From: an uncultured Allomuricauda sp.
GTDB lineage: Bacteria; Bacteroidota; Bacteroidia; Flavobacteriales; Flavobacteriaceae
Direction of reading: 5' to 3'
Assembly (NCBI RefSeq): GCF_947499695.1
Contig: NZ_CANMPQ010000002.1
Coordinates: 806,001 to 870,000 of the forward strand
DNA length: 64,000 nt
Shown here: positions 16,187 to 24,946 of the stretch, in pieces
Numbering within the stretch: position 1 is the first letter of the stretch
Layout of the letters: the number at the start of each line of letters is the position of its first letter
The notes under the pieces: generated by a model
What the model saw: only the letters and a program-made list of their open reading frames with translations
What the model was told of the DNA's origin: nothing
The model's database searches: none
Program-made: the position numbers and the translations under genes

Positions 16187-17590
16187 TTGTTCGCAAACTA
16201 CATCAGCGTGCAAAACATTATTGTTCCCAGGTTGACAACCCTTTTAATGGGGCTCTTGTTCTTTGCTAGCAATCCAGCTTTGTGTCAAAACTTAAAACGA
16301 AGAGCTTTTTTGGGTGCTGCGTTCAAACCATTAACAGAGACTCAAAAGAAAAAAATAGCCAAAGAAGGCCTGTATGTTTCTGCAGTTAGGCCCGATGGCA
16401 CTTTTAATGAAATTGGAATTACTGCGGGAGCAATAGTTCAAGAACTAAACGGCATAAAGATCAACTCCCGTGAAGATATAAACAGAGTTTTAAGCAAACC
16501 GTTAAGAGCAGGTGATGGCGTAGAAGTCTCGGTATTGGAAAATAAACAAGCCAAATTTTATAAAGGCAAAGCTTTAATGAGACCTAAGGAGACACACCCT
16601 GATGTCCATATAGATTATGATGAGGTAAGTTATAAAGATAATATGCTACGTTCCATACTATATAGGCCAAAAGGCATAGAAAATCCGCCCGTTGTGTTTT
16701 ATCTTCAAGGGTATACCTGCCAGTCTATAGAGTATCAGCCATTTATGCCAATGAAAAAATTAATCAACGATTGGATAAAAAATGGATTTGCAGTTTATTT
16801 AGTTGAAAAACCAGGTTTAGGAGATAGCGATTGTAAACTTGGGTGTGCTGAAATTGATTTTCCGCAAGAGCTTAAAGCATTTTCAGTTGCCTATAGTAAT
16901 CTCTGGAAGAACAGTAAAATAGATTCTGACAATGTCTTTCTGTTCGGACATTCTATGGGTGGAATAATTGCACCGATTTTGGCGCAGCAAATAAGTCCGA
17001 AAGGAGTATTGGTTTTCGGCACCGTGGGCAAAAAATGGTACGATTACATGAAAGATGTTGTTACAGAGCAACAAATACTGTTTGGGTCAACAAGAGAACA
17101 AGTGACGGAAAACTCCAAACAGAGTTTTCCTTTTCTCACCGATTTGATGATGAATAAAAAGTCCAATACAGAGATGATCAATAATCCTTTGTACAGCGAT
17201 TATTTGAATAATCAACGCATCGTAGAAGGATTAAAAAAGGGATATTATCTCGCTCGACATTATACATTTTGGCAAACCTTAGGGGATGTTGATATACCAA
17301 AAGAATGGTCCAACGTTTCAACAAATGTATTTGTAATGCATGGCGAGTACGATGTCCAGGCAATCAATTCCAAATACGCCAAATTAATAGCATCAAATGT
17401 AAATGCGAACAAAGGAAATGCTACGTTCAAGATCATCCCTAAGACAGATCATGTTTTTTTAGAGTTCTCCAGTATGGCTGAAAATATTAAGGCGCTTACT
17501 AATGGTACATATAATCAGGCTCTAAAAACAAAATACAGTCCGAGAGTAGCTGAACATAGTATAAAGTGGATGAAAAAACTCATCAATTAA
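16187..17590 (+). CDS. Secreted PDZ plus alpha/beta-hydrolase protein
   Basis: About 467 residues with a signal peptide (LTTLLMGLLFFASNPALC), then a PDZ-like domain (about 40-130; GLYVSAVRPDGTFNEIGITAGAIV), then an alpha/beta hydrolase with nucleophile elbow GHSMGG, an acid in VMHGEYD and His in KTDHVFLE. A Cys pair (DSDCKLGC) may form a disulfide. The start is uncertain: TTG 16187, GTG 16208 or ATG near 16247 all leave the hydrophobic core. It is likely a periplasmic esterase or peptidase; the PDZ part may bind a substrate C-terminus. Confidence 0.78.
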   Translation: MFANYISVQNIIVPRLTTLLMGLLFFASNPALCQNLKRRAFLGAAFKPLTETQKKKIAKEGLYVSAVRPDGTFNEIGITAGAIVQELNGIKINSREDINRVLSKPLRAGDGVEVSVLENKQAKFYKGKALMRPKETHPDVHIDYDEVSYKDNMLRSILYRPKGIENPPVVFYLQGYTCQSIEYQPFMPMKKLINDWIKNGFAVYLVEKPGLGDSDCKLGCAEIDFPQELKAFSVAYSNLWKNSKIDSDNVFLFGHSMGGIIAPILAQQISPKGVLVFGTVGKKWYDYMKDVVTEQQILFGSTREQVTENSKQSFPFLTDLMMNKKSNTEMINNPLYSDYLNNQRIVEGLKKGYYLARHYTFWQTLGDVDIPKEWSNVSTNVFVMHGEYDVQAINSKYAKLIASNVNANKGNATFKIIPKTDHVFLEFSSMAENIKALTNGTYNQALKTKYSPRVAEHSIKWMKKLIN

Positions 17591-17667
17591 TGAAGATGAG
17601 TTTTAAAAAAAGTATTTGTATTTGTTTTTTGATTTTGTATGGGAAGGCTCAATCCCAAGGGAGTTAA
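17590..17667 (+). CDS. 25-residue signal-peptide-only frame
   Basis: Begins on the last A of the preceding stop (TAATG) and reads MKMSFKKSICICFLILYGKA then QSQGS and stop: a complete-looking secretion signal with almost nothing after it. It is either the stub of a truncated secreted-protein gene or a real micropeptide; compare 21227-21304. Confidence 0.35.
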   Translation: MKMSFKKSICICFLILYGKAQSQGS

Positions 17668-17852
17668 GTTTTGATGTATTGATTATTTTTTGATTGATTA
17701 AGCCTCATTAAAAACTGCTCCCTTAAAATTGGGCACAGGTTCCAATTTGGAAACTATCAAATCTTTTCAGGAAAAAAGAAAAGTTTATCAGTATTTGTAA
17801 CCCGACAGCAATAATGTTAATAAAATTAATTCGAAAAATTAAACCCTCAACA

Positions 17853-18299
17853 ATGAAAAAAGTATTTATCATAATCATCGCATTAATTTCTGTTATAGAT
17901 TCTCATGCTCAATTGACAATGGATGAGAACACCGCCATCGAAAAATCAATTTTAAACTACATAGAAAATTTTTTTGAAAACAATTTTGATGCGATGAATG
18001 CATCGTTGCATCCGAGACTAGCGAAAAGAGGCCTAAATCCTGACGGTACGTTAAGTGAGGATTTTCCGCCAGAGAAATTAAAAGAACTTATGTTAACGAA
18101 GCCAAAATTTGACATAGAACATCAACAAAATATTGTCGAAAACATTATCGTCTATGGAGATATGGCTAGTGCTAGTCTAAAAACCGGATACCCGAGACTT
18201 AAATGGACCGAAAATATTCATCTTGTAAAACAAGATGGGAACTGGAAAATTATAAACGTGTTTTGGGAATTCAAAAAAAGAGAAGATAAGAAACACTAA
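17853..18299 (+). CDS. Secreted NTF2-like (lumazine-binding type) protein
   Basis: About 148 residues with a signal peptide (MKKVFIIIIALISVIDSHAQ), then a cone-shaped NTF2-like domain: EKSILNYIENFFENNFDAMN, the strand WTENIHLVKQDGNWKIINVF at the C-terminus. ATG at 17853 is preferred because the extra 13 codons from 17814 only add a basic leader. These domains bind small ligands or catalyse simple isomerisations; no active site can be named. It is the first of a run of secreted proteins on one strand. Confidence 0.72.
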   Translation: MKKVFIIIIALISVIDSHAQLTMDENTAIEKSILNYIENFFENNFDAMNASLHPRLAKRGLNPDGTLSEDFPPEKLKELMLTKPKFDIEHQQNIVENIIVYGDMASASLKTGYPRLKWTENIHLVKQDGNWKIINVFWEFKKREDKKH

Positions 18300-18332
18300 T
18301 GTGTGAGCATATAACTACCAAAAGAAACAAAC

Positions 18333-18881
18333 ATGAAGAAATCAATTCCATTCCTCCTTTTAATATCTGTGAGTTTTATAACCATAGCGCAAAACAATAA
18401 AGAAGATTATGAGGTTGCGGATAAAAAATATAAAAGCAAGGTAGCCACTTTGGACAGCACCGTTAAAACTTTGTATGAAGTCATTTCAGGACCTAAAGGG
18501 CAACAAAGAAATGATGAGCTGCTTCGCTATTTATTTCATCCAGAAGCAAAATTTATTGCCTCTGGAAAACGAAAGAATGGCAATTATGGTGCACGATATG
18601 TAACTATGGACGATTATGTTGATAAATCATTAAAATGGATGCTGGAAAACGGATTTTTTGAAAATGAGTTGCACAGAGTGACTGAACGGTTTGGACAAAT
18701 AGCTCATGTTTTTTCCACCTACGAATGTTTTAATAGTAAAGATGATACGGAACCCTTTATGCGAGGTATTAATAGCATGCAATTGATGTATACCGGTAAA
18801 AGATGGGTTGTCATGAACATTTATTTTACCCAAGAATCTGAAGAGAATCCTATACCGGAAAAATACTTACCTAAGAATTAA
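18333..18881 (+). CDS. Secreted SnoaL/NTF2-like protein
   Basis: 182 residues with a signal peptide (MKKSIPFLLLISVSFITIAQ), then a SnoaL-like domain: LYEVISGPKGQQRNDELL, HPEAKFIA, RFGQIAHVFSTYECF and GINSMQLMYTGKRWVVMNIY. It is of the type found as stand-alone periplasmic ligand-binding proteins. It lies 33 bases after the previous NTF2-like gene; the two are different subfamilies, not a fresh duplication. Confidence 0.75.
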   Translation: MKKSIPFLLLISVSFITIAQNNKEDYEVADKKYKSKVATLDSTVKTLYEVISGPKGQQRNDELLRYLFHPEAKFIASGKRKNGNYGARYVTMDDYVDKSLKWMLENGFFENELHRVTERFGQIAHVFSTYECFNSKDDTEPFMRGINSMQLMYTGKRWVVMNIYFTQESEENPIPEKYLPKN

Positions 18882-18886
18882 GAATC

Positions 18887-19642
18887 ATGGAAATCTATAA
18901 ACCTTTTTTAGCCAATCTACTACTATTAGTTCTTTTTGGATATACACTTTCATCTTGTAAGAACAAAGAAGTTGAGCTTAATAATACCAAAGACCTTTTC
19001 AGGGCAATGAAGATTAAAAATGATAATTCATGGTATAAAAACTTCACCTTTAAGCAACACACTTTACGATTTGATGAAAATGGACAGCAAACCGATTCGA
19101 CGGTTTGGTACGAATCGGTTAGTTACCCCTATCATTTTAGAATTGATAGAGATATTAAAGAAAATATTTATACCATTTACAGAAACGATTCTACATATAA
19201 TTTTAGACAGGATACTCTTTTTAGCAAAATTGCAAAACCAGCCGCCCATCTAGTCTTTAAAGGAGGACTGTACTTTATTTCATTGGAAGAGTCTTTGGAT
19301 AAACTGCAAAAGTATGGCTATGATACCAATGCATTTCGCAAAGACAAATTCAAGGAACAAGCCGTCTATGTGATTGGCAATGAAAAGAACCAAATTTGGT
19401 TACATGCCAATAACTTTTATTGTATGCGAAGAATTTACACGACTGATGATGATAAAACCGTGGATGTGGTTTATGACAACTTTAAGCCACTTGGGCAAGG
19501 GTTTGTGGAGCAAAAAGTTACTTTTTACGTAGAAGGCAAAAAACGATTGGAAGAGTTTTATTTCGACATCAAACTTAAAAATCATTTTGATGCCCAAATC
19601 TATGATGCAAATACAAATTATAAATGGTATTTGGATTATTAA
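18887..19642 (+). CDS. Lipoprotein of the DUF6503 type
   Basis: 251 residues with a lipoprotein signal (LVLFGYTLSSC, lipid on Cys24), then a long beta-rich domain with alternating charged strands (NFTFKQHTLRFDENGQQ, VVYDNFKPLGQGFVEQKVTF), resembling the LolA-like open barrel of Bacteroidota lipoproteins. The family name is a best match from memory. It lies 5 bases after the SnoaL gene, so it is co-transcribed. Confidence 0.6.
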   Translation: MEIYKPFLANLLLLVLFGYTLSSCKNKEVELNNTKDLFRAMKIKNDNSWYKNFTFKQHTLRFDENGQQTDSTVWYESVSYPYHFRIDRDIKENIYTIYRNDSTYNFRQDTLFSKIAKPAAHLVFKGGLYFISLEESLDKLQKYGYDTNAFRKDKFKEQAVYVIGNEKNQIWLHANNFYCMRRIYTTDDDKTVDVVYDNFKPLGQGFVEQKVTFYVEGKKRLEEFYFDIKLKNHFDAQIYDANTNYKWYLDY

Positions 19643-19679
19643 GGCAAATCATAGATTAAAAAACACAAACAATTTTAAA

Positions 19680-21185
19680 ATGAAAAAAGTAATTACCTGC
19701 TTGCTAACAGTACTACTGTTTAGTAATAGTTACAGTCAAGACAACAATCAAAAGGAGATTATAGATGACTTTATTACAAGCACACTTCAAAAAATCAAAG
19801 AAATACCAAGTCTATCAATTTCGGTGCAGAAAGATGGAAAGCCTTTTTTTATGAAATCTTATGGGTATTCTAATGTTGAAGCAAAAACCAAAGCAACTCC
19901 AGAAACGTCATATTACATTGCCTCAATGACAAAGTCATTTGTAGGGCTGCTGGCTGCCAAATTAGATGCTGATGGTATTATAGATTTAGACGAGCCAATT
20001 GTAGACTATAAACCTATAAAAGACTTTAAAGATAGGTCTCTTTTTGAGGGCGTTACCATCAGAGATTTACTTTCCCACACCAGTGGTATTGAAAACGCTT
20101 ACTTGACTGCGAAGTTTGCAAGTATTGGAGAATATGATTACGAGCATATGTATAAACTTTTAGAAGTAAAAACTGAAGCTCGAAGCAACAAAAAATATCG
20201 TTACGATAACTTTGGATATAATGTATTTGATTTAATCCTTAAAGATGAGTTTGGTTTGTCATGGAAGGATTTATTAAAGAAAGAAATATTTAAGCCACTT
20301 AAAATGAAACATACAAGTGCAAATATTTCAGAAGCTAGAAAGAAACACTGGAATTTAGCGATTCCCTATGCATCAATTAATGATGAAGAACTGCCAAGAG
20401 AAGTTTCAACGCAAAAAAATGATGATACTTTTCAGGCTGCTGGTGGTATGATTTCTTCTATTCAAGACATGGAAAAGTACTTGCTGTTGTATTTACATGA
20501 AGGTGCATTAGATAATAAGATTCTTTTTAAAAAAGAAATCATTCAAACATCTATTAAACCAAATGTTAAAACCAATGGAAGAAAATATCTTTTCAAGTCA
20601 GAGGGCTATGGGTTAGGCTGGCATACAGGTTTGTTTGATGATAAAGTTGTGAATTATCATGGTGGTAGTTATGATGGTTTTCGTTCTTATATGTCATTCT
20701 TGCCTAAAGAAAAGATGGGAGTTGTTACTTTAACCAATGAGAACCATCTGGGAGATAACGTTTCAGATTTAGTTACGTCTTTTATTTATGATTTAATGTT
20801 GGGCAATATCAATTCTGCTTCAGAATATTCCGATAAAGTAAATGAGGTTGTAGAAAGAGCTGCCGAATTACAAGCAGGTTATAGAAAAGGTCAAGAAAGG
20901 ATGGCCAAGCGCAGTTGGACTTTAATGCACGATTTTGACAATTATATAGGAATTTATAGAAACAAGCATCTTGGGGATTTAATTATAACAACAGATGGCA
21001 AAGGAAACATTAAAGCCAAATTGGGCATTAGTGAAGCTATTGCTAGCCCATCATCGAACGATGAATCAATACGAGTTGAATTTAAAAATTTAAGAGGAGA
21101 GAACATTCTTTTTATATCCAATTCTAAAGGGACTATGGCTGCTGTAAATCAAGGTGATGTTTTTCTTAAAGAAGGGTTTGAGTAA
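19680..21185 (+). CDS. Secreted serine hydrolase (beta-lactamase/DD-peptidase fold)
   Basis: About 501 residues with a signal peptide (MKKVITCLLTVLLFSNSYSQ), then a class C beta-lactamase-like domain: SMTKSF (nucleophile Ser and Lys), the YDN motif in KYRYDNFGYN, and HGGSYDGFRSY as the third motif. A C-terminal about 90-residue beta domain (NYIGIYRNKHLGDLIITTDG) is as in DUF3471-tailed esterases. ATG at 19680 was chosen; the frame upstream to 19587 overlaps the lipoprotein gene and lacks a signal. Likely an esterase or D-aminopeptidase in the periplasm. Confidence 0.85.
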   Translation: MKKVITCLLTVLLFSNSYSQDNNQKEIIDDFITSTLQKIKEIPSLSISVQKDGKPFFMKSYGYSNVEAKTKATPETSYYIASMTKSFVGLLAAKLDADGIIDLDEPIVDYKPIKDFKDRSLFEGVTIRDLLSHTSGIENAYLTAKFASIGEYDYEHMYKLLEVKTEARSNKKYRYDNFGYNVFDLILKDEFGLSWKDLLKKEIFKPLKMKHTSANISEARKKHWNLAIPYASINDEELPREVSTQKNDDTFQAAGGMISSIQDMEKYLLLYLHEGALDNKILFKKEIIQTSIKPNVKTNGRKYLFKSEGYGLGWHTGLFDDKVVNYHGGSYDGFRSYMSFLPKEKMGVVTLTNENHLGDNVSDLVTSFIYDLMLGNINSASEYSDKVNEVVERAAELQAGYRKGQERMAKRSWTLMHDFDNYIGIYRNKHLGDLIITTDGKGNIKAKLGISEAIASPSSNDESIRVEFKNLRGENILFISNSKGTMAAVNQGDVFLKEGFE

Positions 21186-21226
21186 AAACCCTTCATCATA
21201 ACACCCAACGGTGAAATAAATATGTC

Positions 21227-21304
21227 ATGAAAAAAATAATAGAATTATGTTCTATTTGCTTGTTATTAACAATAATGGGATGTTCAAGTTCAAATAAAAC
21301 GTAA
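21227..21304 (+). CDS. 25-residue lipoprotein-signal-only frame
   Basis: Reads MKKIIELCSICLLLTIMGCS then SSNKT and stop. It is a full lipoprotein signal with a lipobox (TIMGC) and only six residues after the Cys. It could be a gene stub or a true lipopeptide. It lies between the serine hydrolase and the retropepsin-like gene on the same strand. Confidence 0.35.
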   Translation: MKKIIELCSICLLLTIMGCSSSNKT

Positions 21305-21320
21305 AAATCCGAATATCGAG

Positions 21321-22571
21321 ATGAGGTCCTTTTTTTTTCTAGTATTGTTCATTCTATCTCAATTAACTTTTGCCCAAGACATTACGGAATGCAGAAAAGT
21401 TATCGAACAAACAATTCAATCAATTAATAATAATTCTGCGGATAAGTTAATCCCATTGCTCGCGAACGACTTTACAATAGCTGGTCAACAGGGCAGTGTG
21501 GCAAAGTTGGTATTAAACAAACTTCTTTCCCAAATGGGAGAAACGGTAATATCCCATGAAGAAATAGACCAAATCAGGTCTGAGGATGAACTTAAACTAA
21601 AATACAGCATAGCGTATCAAAAAATGGGAGTAAAGGAAGCTATCTTCATTTTTAATGCAAACAACTTATTAAAAGACCTCCATCTTTTTAAAATGGAAGT
21701 CAAAAGATTAGAGCAAGAAAGTAAAATAGAGAGAAGTGCTCATAAGGTTATCGAAATCCCATTTGAGATGGCAGGTAAACTTATTGCCGTCGATGTACTA
21801 TTAAATGGAAAGAAAAGGAAGTTTTTATTGGATAGCGGGGCTCCAAGAGTAATTGTCAATTCAAAATACTTGTCAATAAAGGGCACCTCTCCTAGGTCCA
21901 TATCTTCTTCAACAGGCGTAAGCGGAAATATAAACGGAATGGATATTGAGGAAGTGGAACAACTCGATTTCGTGGGCATTCAATTAAATAATCAAAAGGT
22001 TATTACTTTAAACTTAAGTCATTTAGAAGAGGAATTAGAGTATGAAATTTATGGACTTATAGGGTACGAGTTGATAAAAAATTATGATATACTTTTTGAT
22101 TATGGCAACCAGATGTTAACACTTGTTGATCCAGAGCATTTTGAAGAGTACTTGAAGGTTGAACTAGCGAACAGCCAATTAAAAATTGTTTCTTTTAAAA
22201 TGGAAAGACACATTCCAACCATAACGGCAGTGATTGGTAGAAAAGAATTAAAGCTAGGCATAGATTCTGGTGCTGAATCCAATCTTATAAACAAAGGCTT
22301 GTTCAATACTTTGGAGGAAGAAGTTGCTAACATTATAATCGAAGAGCTAGTAGGAGCTGGCGATAACCCTAAAACGGTCAAAAAAGGACAGATAAAAACA
22401 ATAAAAATTGGGGATAAAGATTTTAAGGACTCACCCACGTTATTTGGTGACATCTCGCACCTGAATAAAAGCTATAATGTTAGCTTGGATGGACTTATTG
22501 GTTATCCGATACTCTCTAAACAAAAAACATTCATTTCATTTAAAAGGAATGAGTTAATGTTTATAGATTAG
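21321..22571 (+). CDS. Secreted retropepsin-like aspartyl protease, two domains
   Basis: 416 residues with a signal peptide (SFFFLVLFILSQLTFAQ), an N-terminal NTF2-like stretch (about 20-130), and then two aspartyl-protease-like domains with FLLDSGAPRVIVNS (about 170) and LGIDSGAESNLIN (about 315), each carrying the D-S-G active-site triplet. A pair of such domains in one chain can form the active site without dimerisation. It is the last gene of the island and is followed by the att copy at 22910. Confidence 0.78.
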   Translation: MRSFFFLVLFILSQLTFAQDITECRKVIEQTIQSINNNSADKLIPLLANDFTIAGQQGSVAKLVLNKLLSQMGETVISHEEIDQIRSEDELKLKYSIAYQKMGVKEAIFIFNANNLLKDLHLFKMEVKRLEQESKIERSAHKVIEIPFEMAGKLIAVDVLLNGKKRKFLLDSGAPRVIVNSKYLSIKGTSPRSISSSTGVSGNINGMDIEEVEQLDFVGIQLNNQKVITLNLSHLEEELEYEIYGLIGYELIKNYDILFDYGNQMLTLVDPEHFEEYLKVELANSQLKIVSFKMERHIPTITAVIGRKELKLGIDSGAESNLINKGLFNTLEEEVANIIIEELVGAGDNPKTVKKGQIKTIKIGDKDFKDSPTLFGDISHLNKSYNVSLDGLIGYPILSKQKTFISFKRNELMFID

Positions 22572-22654
22572 AACAACGCCCTTACGTTTATGGATAAAAT
22601 TTTTGCTTAAATCCAAGTTTAGATAATGCAAATCTGACATTTTACTTGTAGTAA

Positions 22655-22896
22655 CTTCCTGCCGCAATATCAGATTTTACAATTTCAAGCTCACATTACC
22701 CCAATGGGTGGAACCAAGAAAAAAATGCGGAGATCATCCAATCACAGAACCAAAGGACACAACGAAACACCTTGAGCTTTGTGTTGGGTCAAATTAGCGA
22801 AGATGAAATGAAACTATCCCAACAAGAATTAAGGGAAAATCACCAAAAAAGTTCACAAATCGTCAACATTGAAAACCTTTTTAAATTAGGATGCTA
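22655..22896 (+). pseudogene. Open-frame fragment beside the right att site
   Basis: An 80-codon frame without a start in its first two thirds ends LFKLGC and stop, 13 bases before the att repeat. It reads ISEDEMKLSQQELRENHQKS in its second half. I do not recognise it; by position it could be the tail of a lost element gene, possibly a recombinase, but no catalytic motif is present. The rest of 22572-22956 shows no gene. Confidence 0.25.
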
Positions 22897-22909
22897 AGGC
22901 AGAAATCCT

Positions 22910-22932
22910 ATTCTTGCCGGGGCTACTTTTTA
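22910..22932 (+). repeat. Putative att core, copy 3 (right end of island)
   Basis: Identical over 23 bases to the tRNA-Arg 3' end and flank (500-522), and stops matching right after. The preceding about 40 bases (TAAATTAGGATGC...) also loosely follow the tRNA anticodon arm and the matching region before copy 2. Confidence 0.72.
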
Positions 22933-22956
22933 CCAACCATGAGCACACTTCATATC

Positions 22957-23706
22957 CTAAAGCTTCGAATAAGGTAATGGTTTAAGAAAAACACGGGTAA
23001 TATCGTTCATGGATTTGGCATATTCCTCCACCTTTATGATCCGAAGCCATTCAGGATGCACAATAAACTTGGACCAACCTTCGGCATGCGCTTCCATATC
23101 TTTTAGTGCAAGCATATAGGTAAGACAGGGCATCTGCTCCCCTGCAATATTGACTCCAAAAAATAGCATGGGAAGTCCTGCATCCGCAAAAATGGGAAAC
23201 TCCGCGTCATTAAACATCTTTACCTTTCTTCGCAAGGCGTCCTCGTTGGCACTTTCATAGATTCTTAGCTCAAAAAGGTTTGCCTCATCATTGGGCTTCA
23301 CCATTTTTGGAAATCCTGTGGACGACCGGATAAGACTTGTGGATATGCGCTTATATGGAATAACATCATCTCCTGCCACTAAATAATCATGCGCATTCTT
23401 TAGGTACTGCGTATCTTGGGCCAATGCATCCTGGCTGTCTTGAAATGCTTGAATATTGGCATAGGCAATCAGCAAATATATCTTTTTAGGCAAAGCATCA
23501 CCGACTTCTTCAAATGCACCAACATTTTCAATGCCTTGCCTGTTCAAAGCAGGAATCAAAGCATCCTTAAAATAGTTATGCAGCACATCCGCTGATCTAA
23601 AAAATTCGAGTTCATAAGTTCGGAACTCATACACCTCTTCTTGGGCATAGGTGGTTTGGAGGCAAAGAAATACGATGACGAGGGCAGAGAATATTCGGAT
23701 TTTCAT
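22957..23706 (-). CDS. Secreted NIPSNAP-family protein
   Basis: About 249 residues with a signal peptide (MKIRIFSALVIVFLCLQTTYAQ), then two ferredoxin-like NIPSNAP repeats, the first beginning VYEFRTYELEF and the second LFELRIYESA. The start is ATG at 23706; the longer frame adds eight codons without value. NIPSNAP domains are dimeric alpha/beta barrels of uncertain function, often secreted in Bacteroidota. First gene beyond the island. Confidence 0.85.
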   Translation of the reverse strand: MKIRIFSALVIVFLCLQTTYAQEEVYEFRTYELEFFRSADVLHNYFKDALIPALNRQGIENVGAFEEVGDALPKKIYLLIAYANIQAFQDSQDALAQDTQYLKNAHDYLVAGDDVIPYKRISTSLIRSSTGFPKMVKPNDEANLFELRIYESANEDALRRKVKMFNDAEFPIFADAGLPMLFFGVNIAGEQMPCLTYMLALKDMEAHAEGWSKFIVHPEWLRIIKVEEYAKSMNDITRVFLKPLPYSKL

Positions 23707-23850
23707 ACTAAAAAAATTGATTGAGTCCAATAAAGTAATGATTAATAGCGAGATGTCGAAATACCATTCTGGTCAAACAATTCATTCTTTGTTGCATATC
23801 CTTGCTTTATTGGCTAGGTTTATATACGTCAATCCAAAACCAAAACAAAC

Positions 23851-24831
23851 ATGAAAACTTCTCTGACCTTTGGCCTTGCACTACTTTGCTTGGTTGGCTG
23901 CAAAACCAATCCCGCACCTGTTCCCCAACCTAAATTTGAACACGATATTACCGAAGGCCCTACTCCCTGGACCAGTGATGAATTTGAATTAGAGGAAGAA
24001 GATTTCACCTTTGGGATTATCTCTGATCTTAATGGTGGGGAACGCGAAGGTGTGTATAGTACAGCTGTGGCCCAATTGAACCGTTTGGATCCGACTTTTG
24101 TGCTCAGCGTTGGCGATTTAATCGATGGTGGAACCGAAGACACCCAACAACTCACCAAAGAATGGGACTCTTTTGACGCACGCACCGCCAAGTTGAACAT
24201 GCCTTTCTTTTATTTGGGTGGCAATCACGATCTTACCAACCCTGCCATGCGCAAGTTTTGGAAAAATCGATTGGGGCCTCGTTACTACCATTTTGTGTAT
24301 GAAAATGTCCTGTTCTTGATGTTGGACTCCGAAGATTATGTGGAAGAACGTATGCTGCAGATCTATAAGGCCAGGGCCGAGGCTATTAAAGTGCTTGACG
24401 GAGCAGTGGAAGGTGAATTCGAGGAAACCGAATACTTTCATATGCAAGAGCGCAGAGTGGGTGGAATGAACACAGCTCAACTAGACTACTTTACTGAGGT
24501 GTTACAAAAATATCCAGAGGTAAGATGGACTTTTGTGTTGATGCATAAACCGCTATGGATGCGTGAAGACAATAAAGGCTTGGGACCATTGGAGACCGTC
24601 TTGGCCGATCGCTCCTATACCGTGATCAACGGACATTTTCATTCCTTTTCATATCGCGAACGGCATGGTCAAAACTATACCATTTTGGGCACAACGGGAG
24701 GTGGACAAAATCCAACAGACTCCCTTTCTTTTGACCATATTACCCTGGTGCGAATGGCCCAGGAACCTATAATTACCCATTTAAAAATGGAAGGGATTTT
24801 GAACGAAATGGGAAAGACACCGGATGAATAA
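23851..24831 (+). CDS. Lipoprotein metallophosphoesterase
   Basis: 326 residues with a lipobox (LLCLVGC, Cys17). The calcineurin-like phosphoesterase motifs follow in order: ISDLNGG (the usual D-x-H is D-x-N here), SVGDLIDGG, GGNHDL, LMHKPLW and NGHFHSF. It is outer-membrane or periplasmic and releases phosphate from an unknown ester. The Asn in motif 1 may change metal preference. Confidence 0.85.
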   Translation: MKTSLTFGLALLCLVGCKTNPAPVPQPKFEHDITEGPTPWTSDEFELEEEDFTFGIISDLNGGEREGVYSTAVAQLNRLDPTFVLSVGDLIDGGTEDTQQLTKEWDSFDARTAKLNMPFFYLGGNHDLTNPAMRKFWKNRLGPRYYHFVYENVLFLMLDSEDYVEERMLQIYKARAEAIKVLDGAVEGEFEETEYFHMQERRVGGMNTAQLDYFTEVLQKYPEVRWTFVLMHKPLWMREDNKGLGPLETVLADRSYTVINGHFHSFSYRERHGQNYTILGTTGGGQNPTDSLSFDHITLVRMAQEPIITHLKMEGILNEMGKTPDE

Positions 24832-24946
24832 ACAGGCAATAACATTGCCCCTTTCAGGTATTTGCCAGAATCTACATCTCAATCTTTTCAAAACTTCCAG
24901 GTGTTATTATCTATTAGTGGTATTTTTAGAATAGAAAAGTCAAAAA

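Larger units (their letters stand above)
516..22932. mobile_element. Degenerate genomic island(s) integrated at tRNA-Arg
   Basis: The interval is bounded by the tRNA-Arg 3' end and a perfect 23-bp copy of it, starts with a wrecked integrase (592-822), and contains a third, decayed copy at 12415-12438. That suggests two tandem insertions, about 516-12438 and 12439-22932. No intact integrase, transposase, relaxase or phage gene is visible, so the region should be immobile. Much of the right part (about 15-22.6 kb) looks more A+T-rich than the genes after 22957; this is an impression, not a calculation. The boundaries are inferred from the repeats only. Confidence 0.6.
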
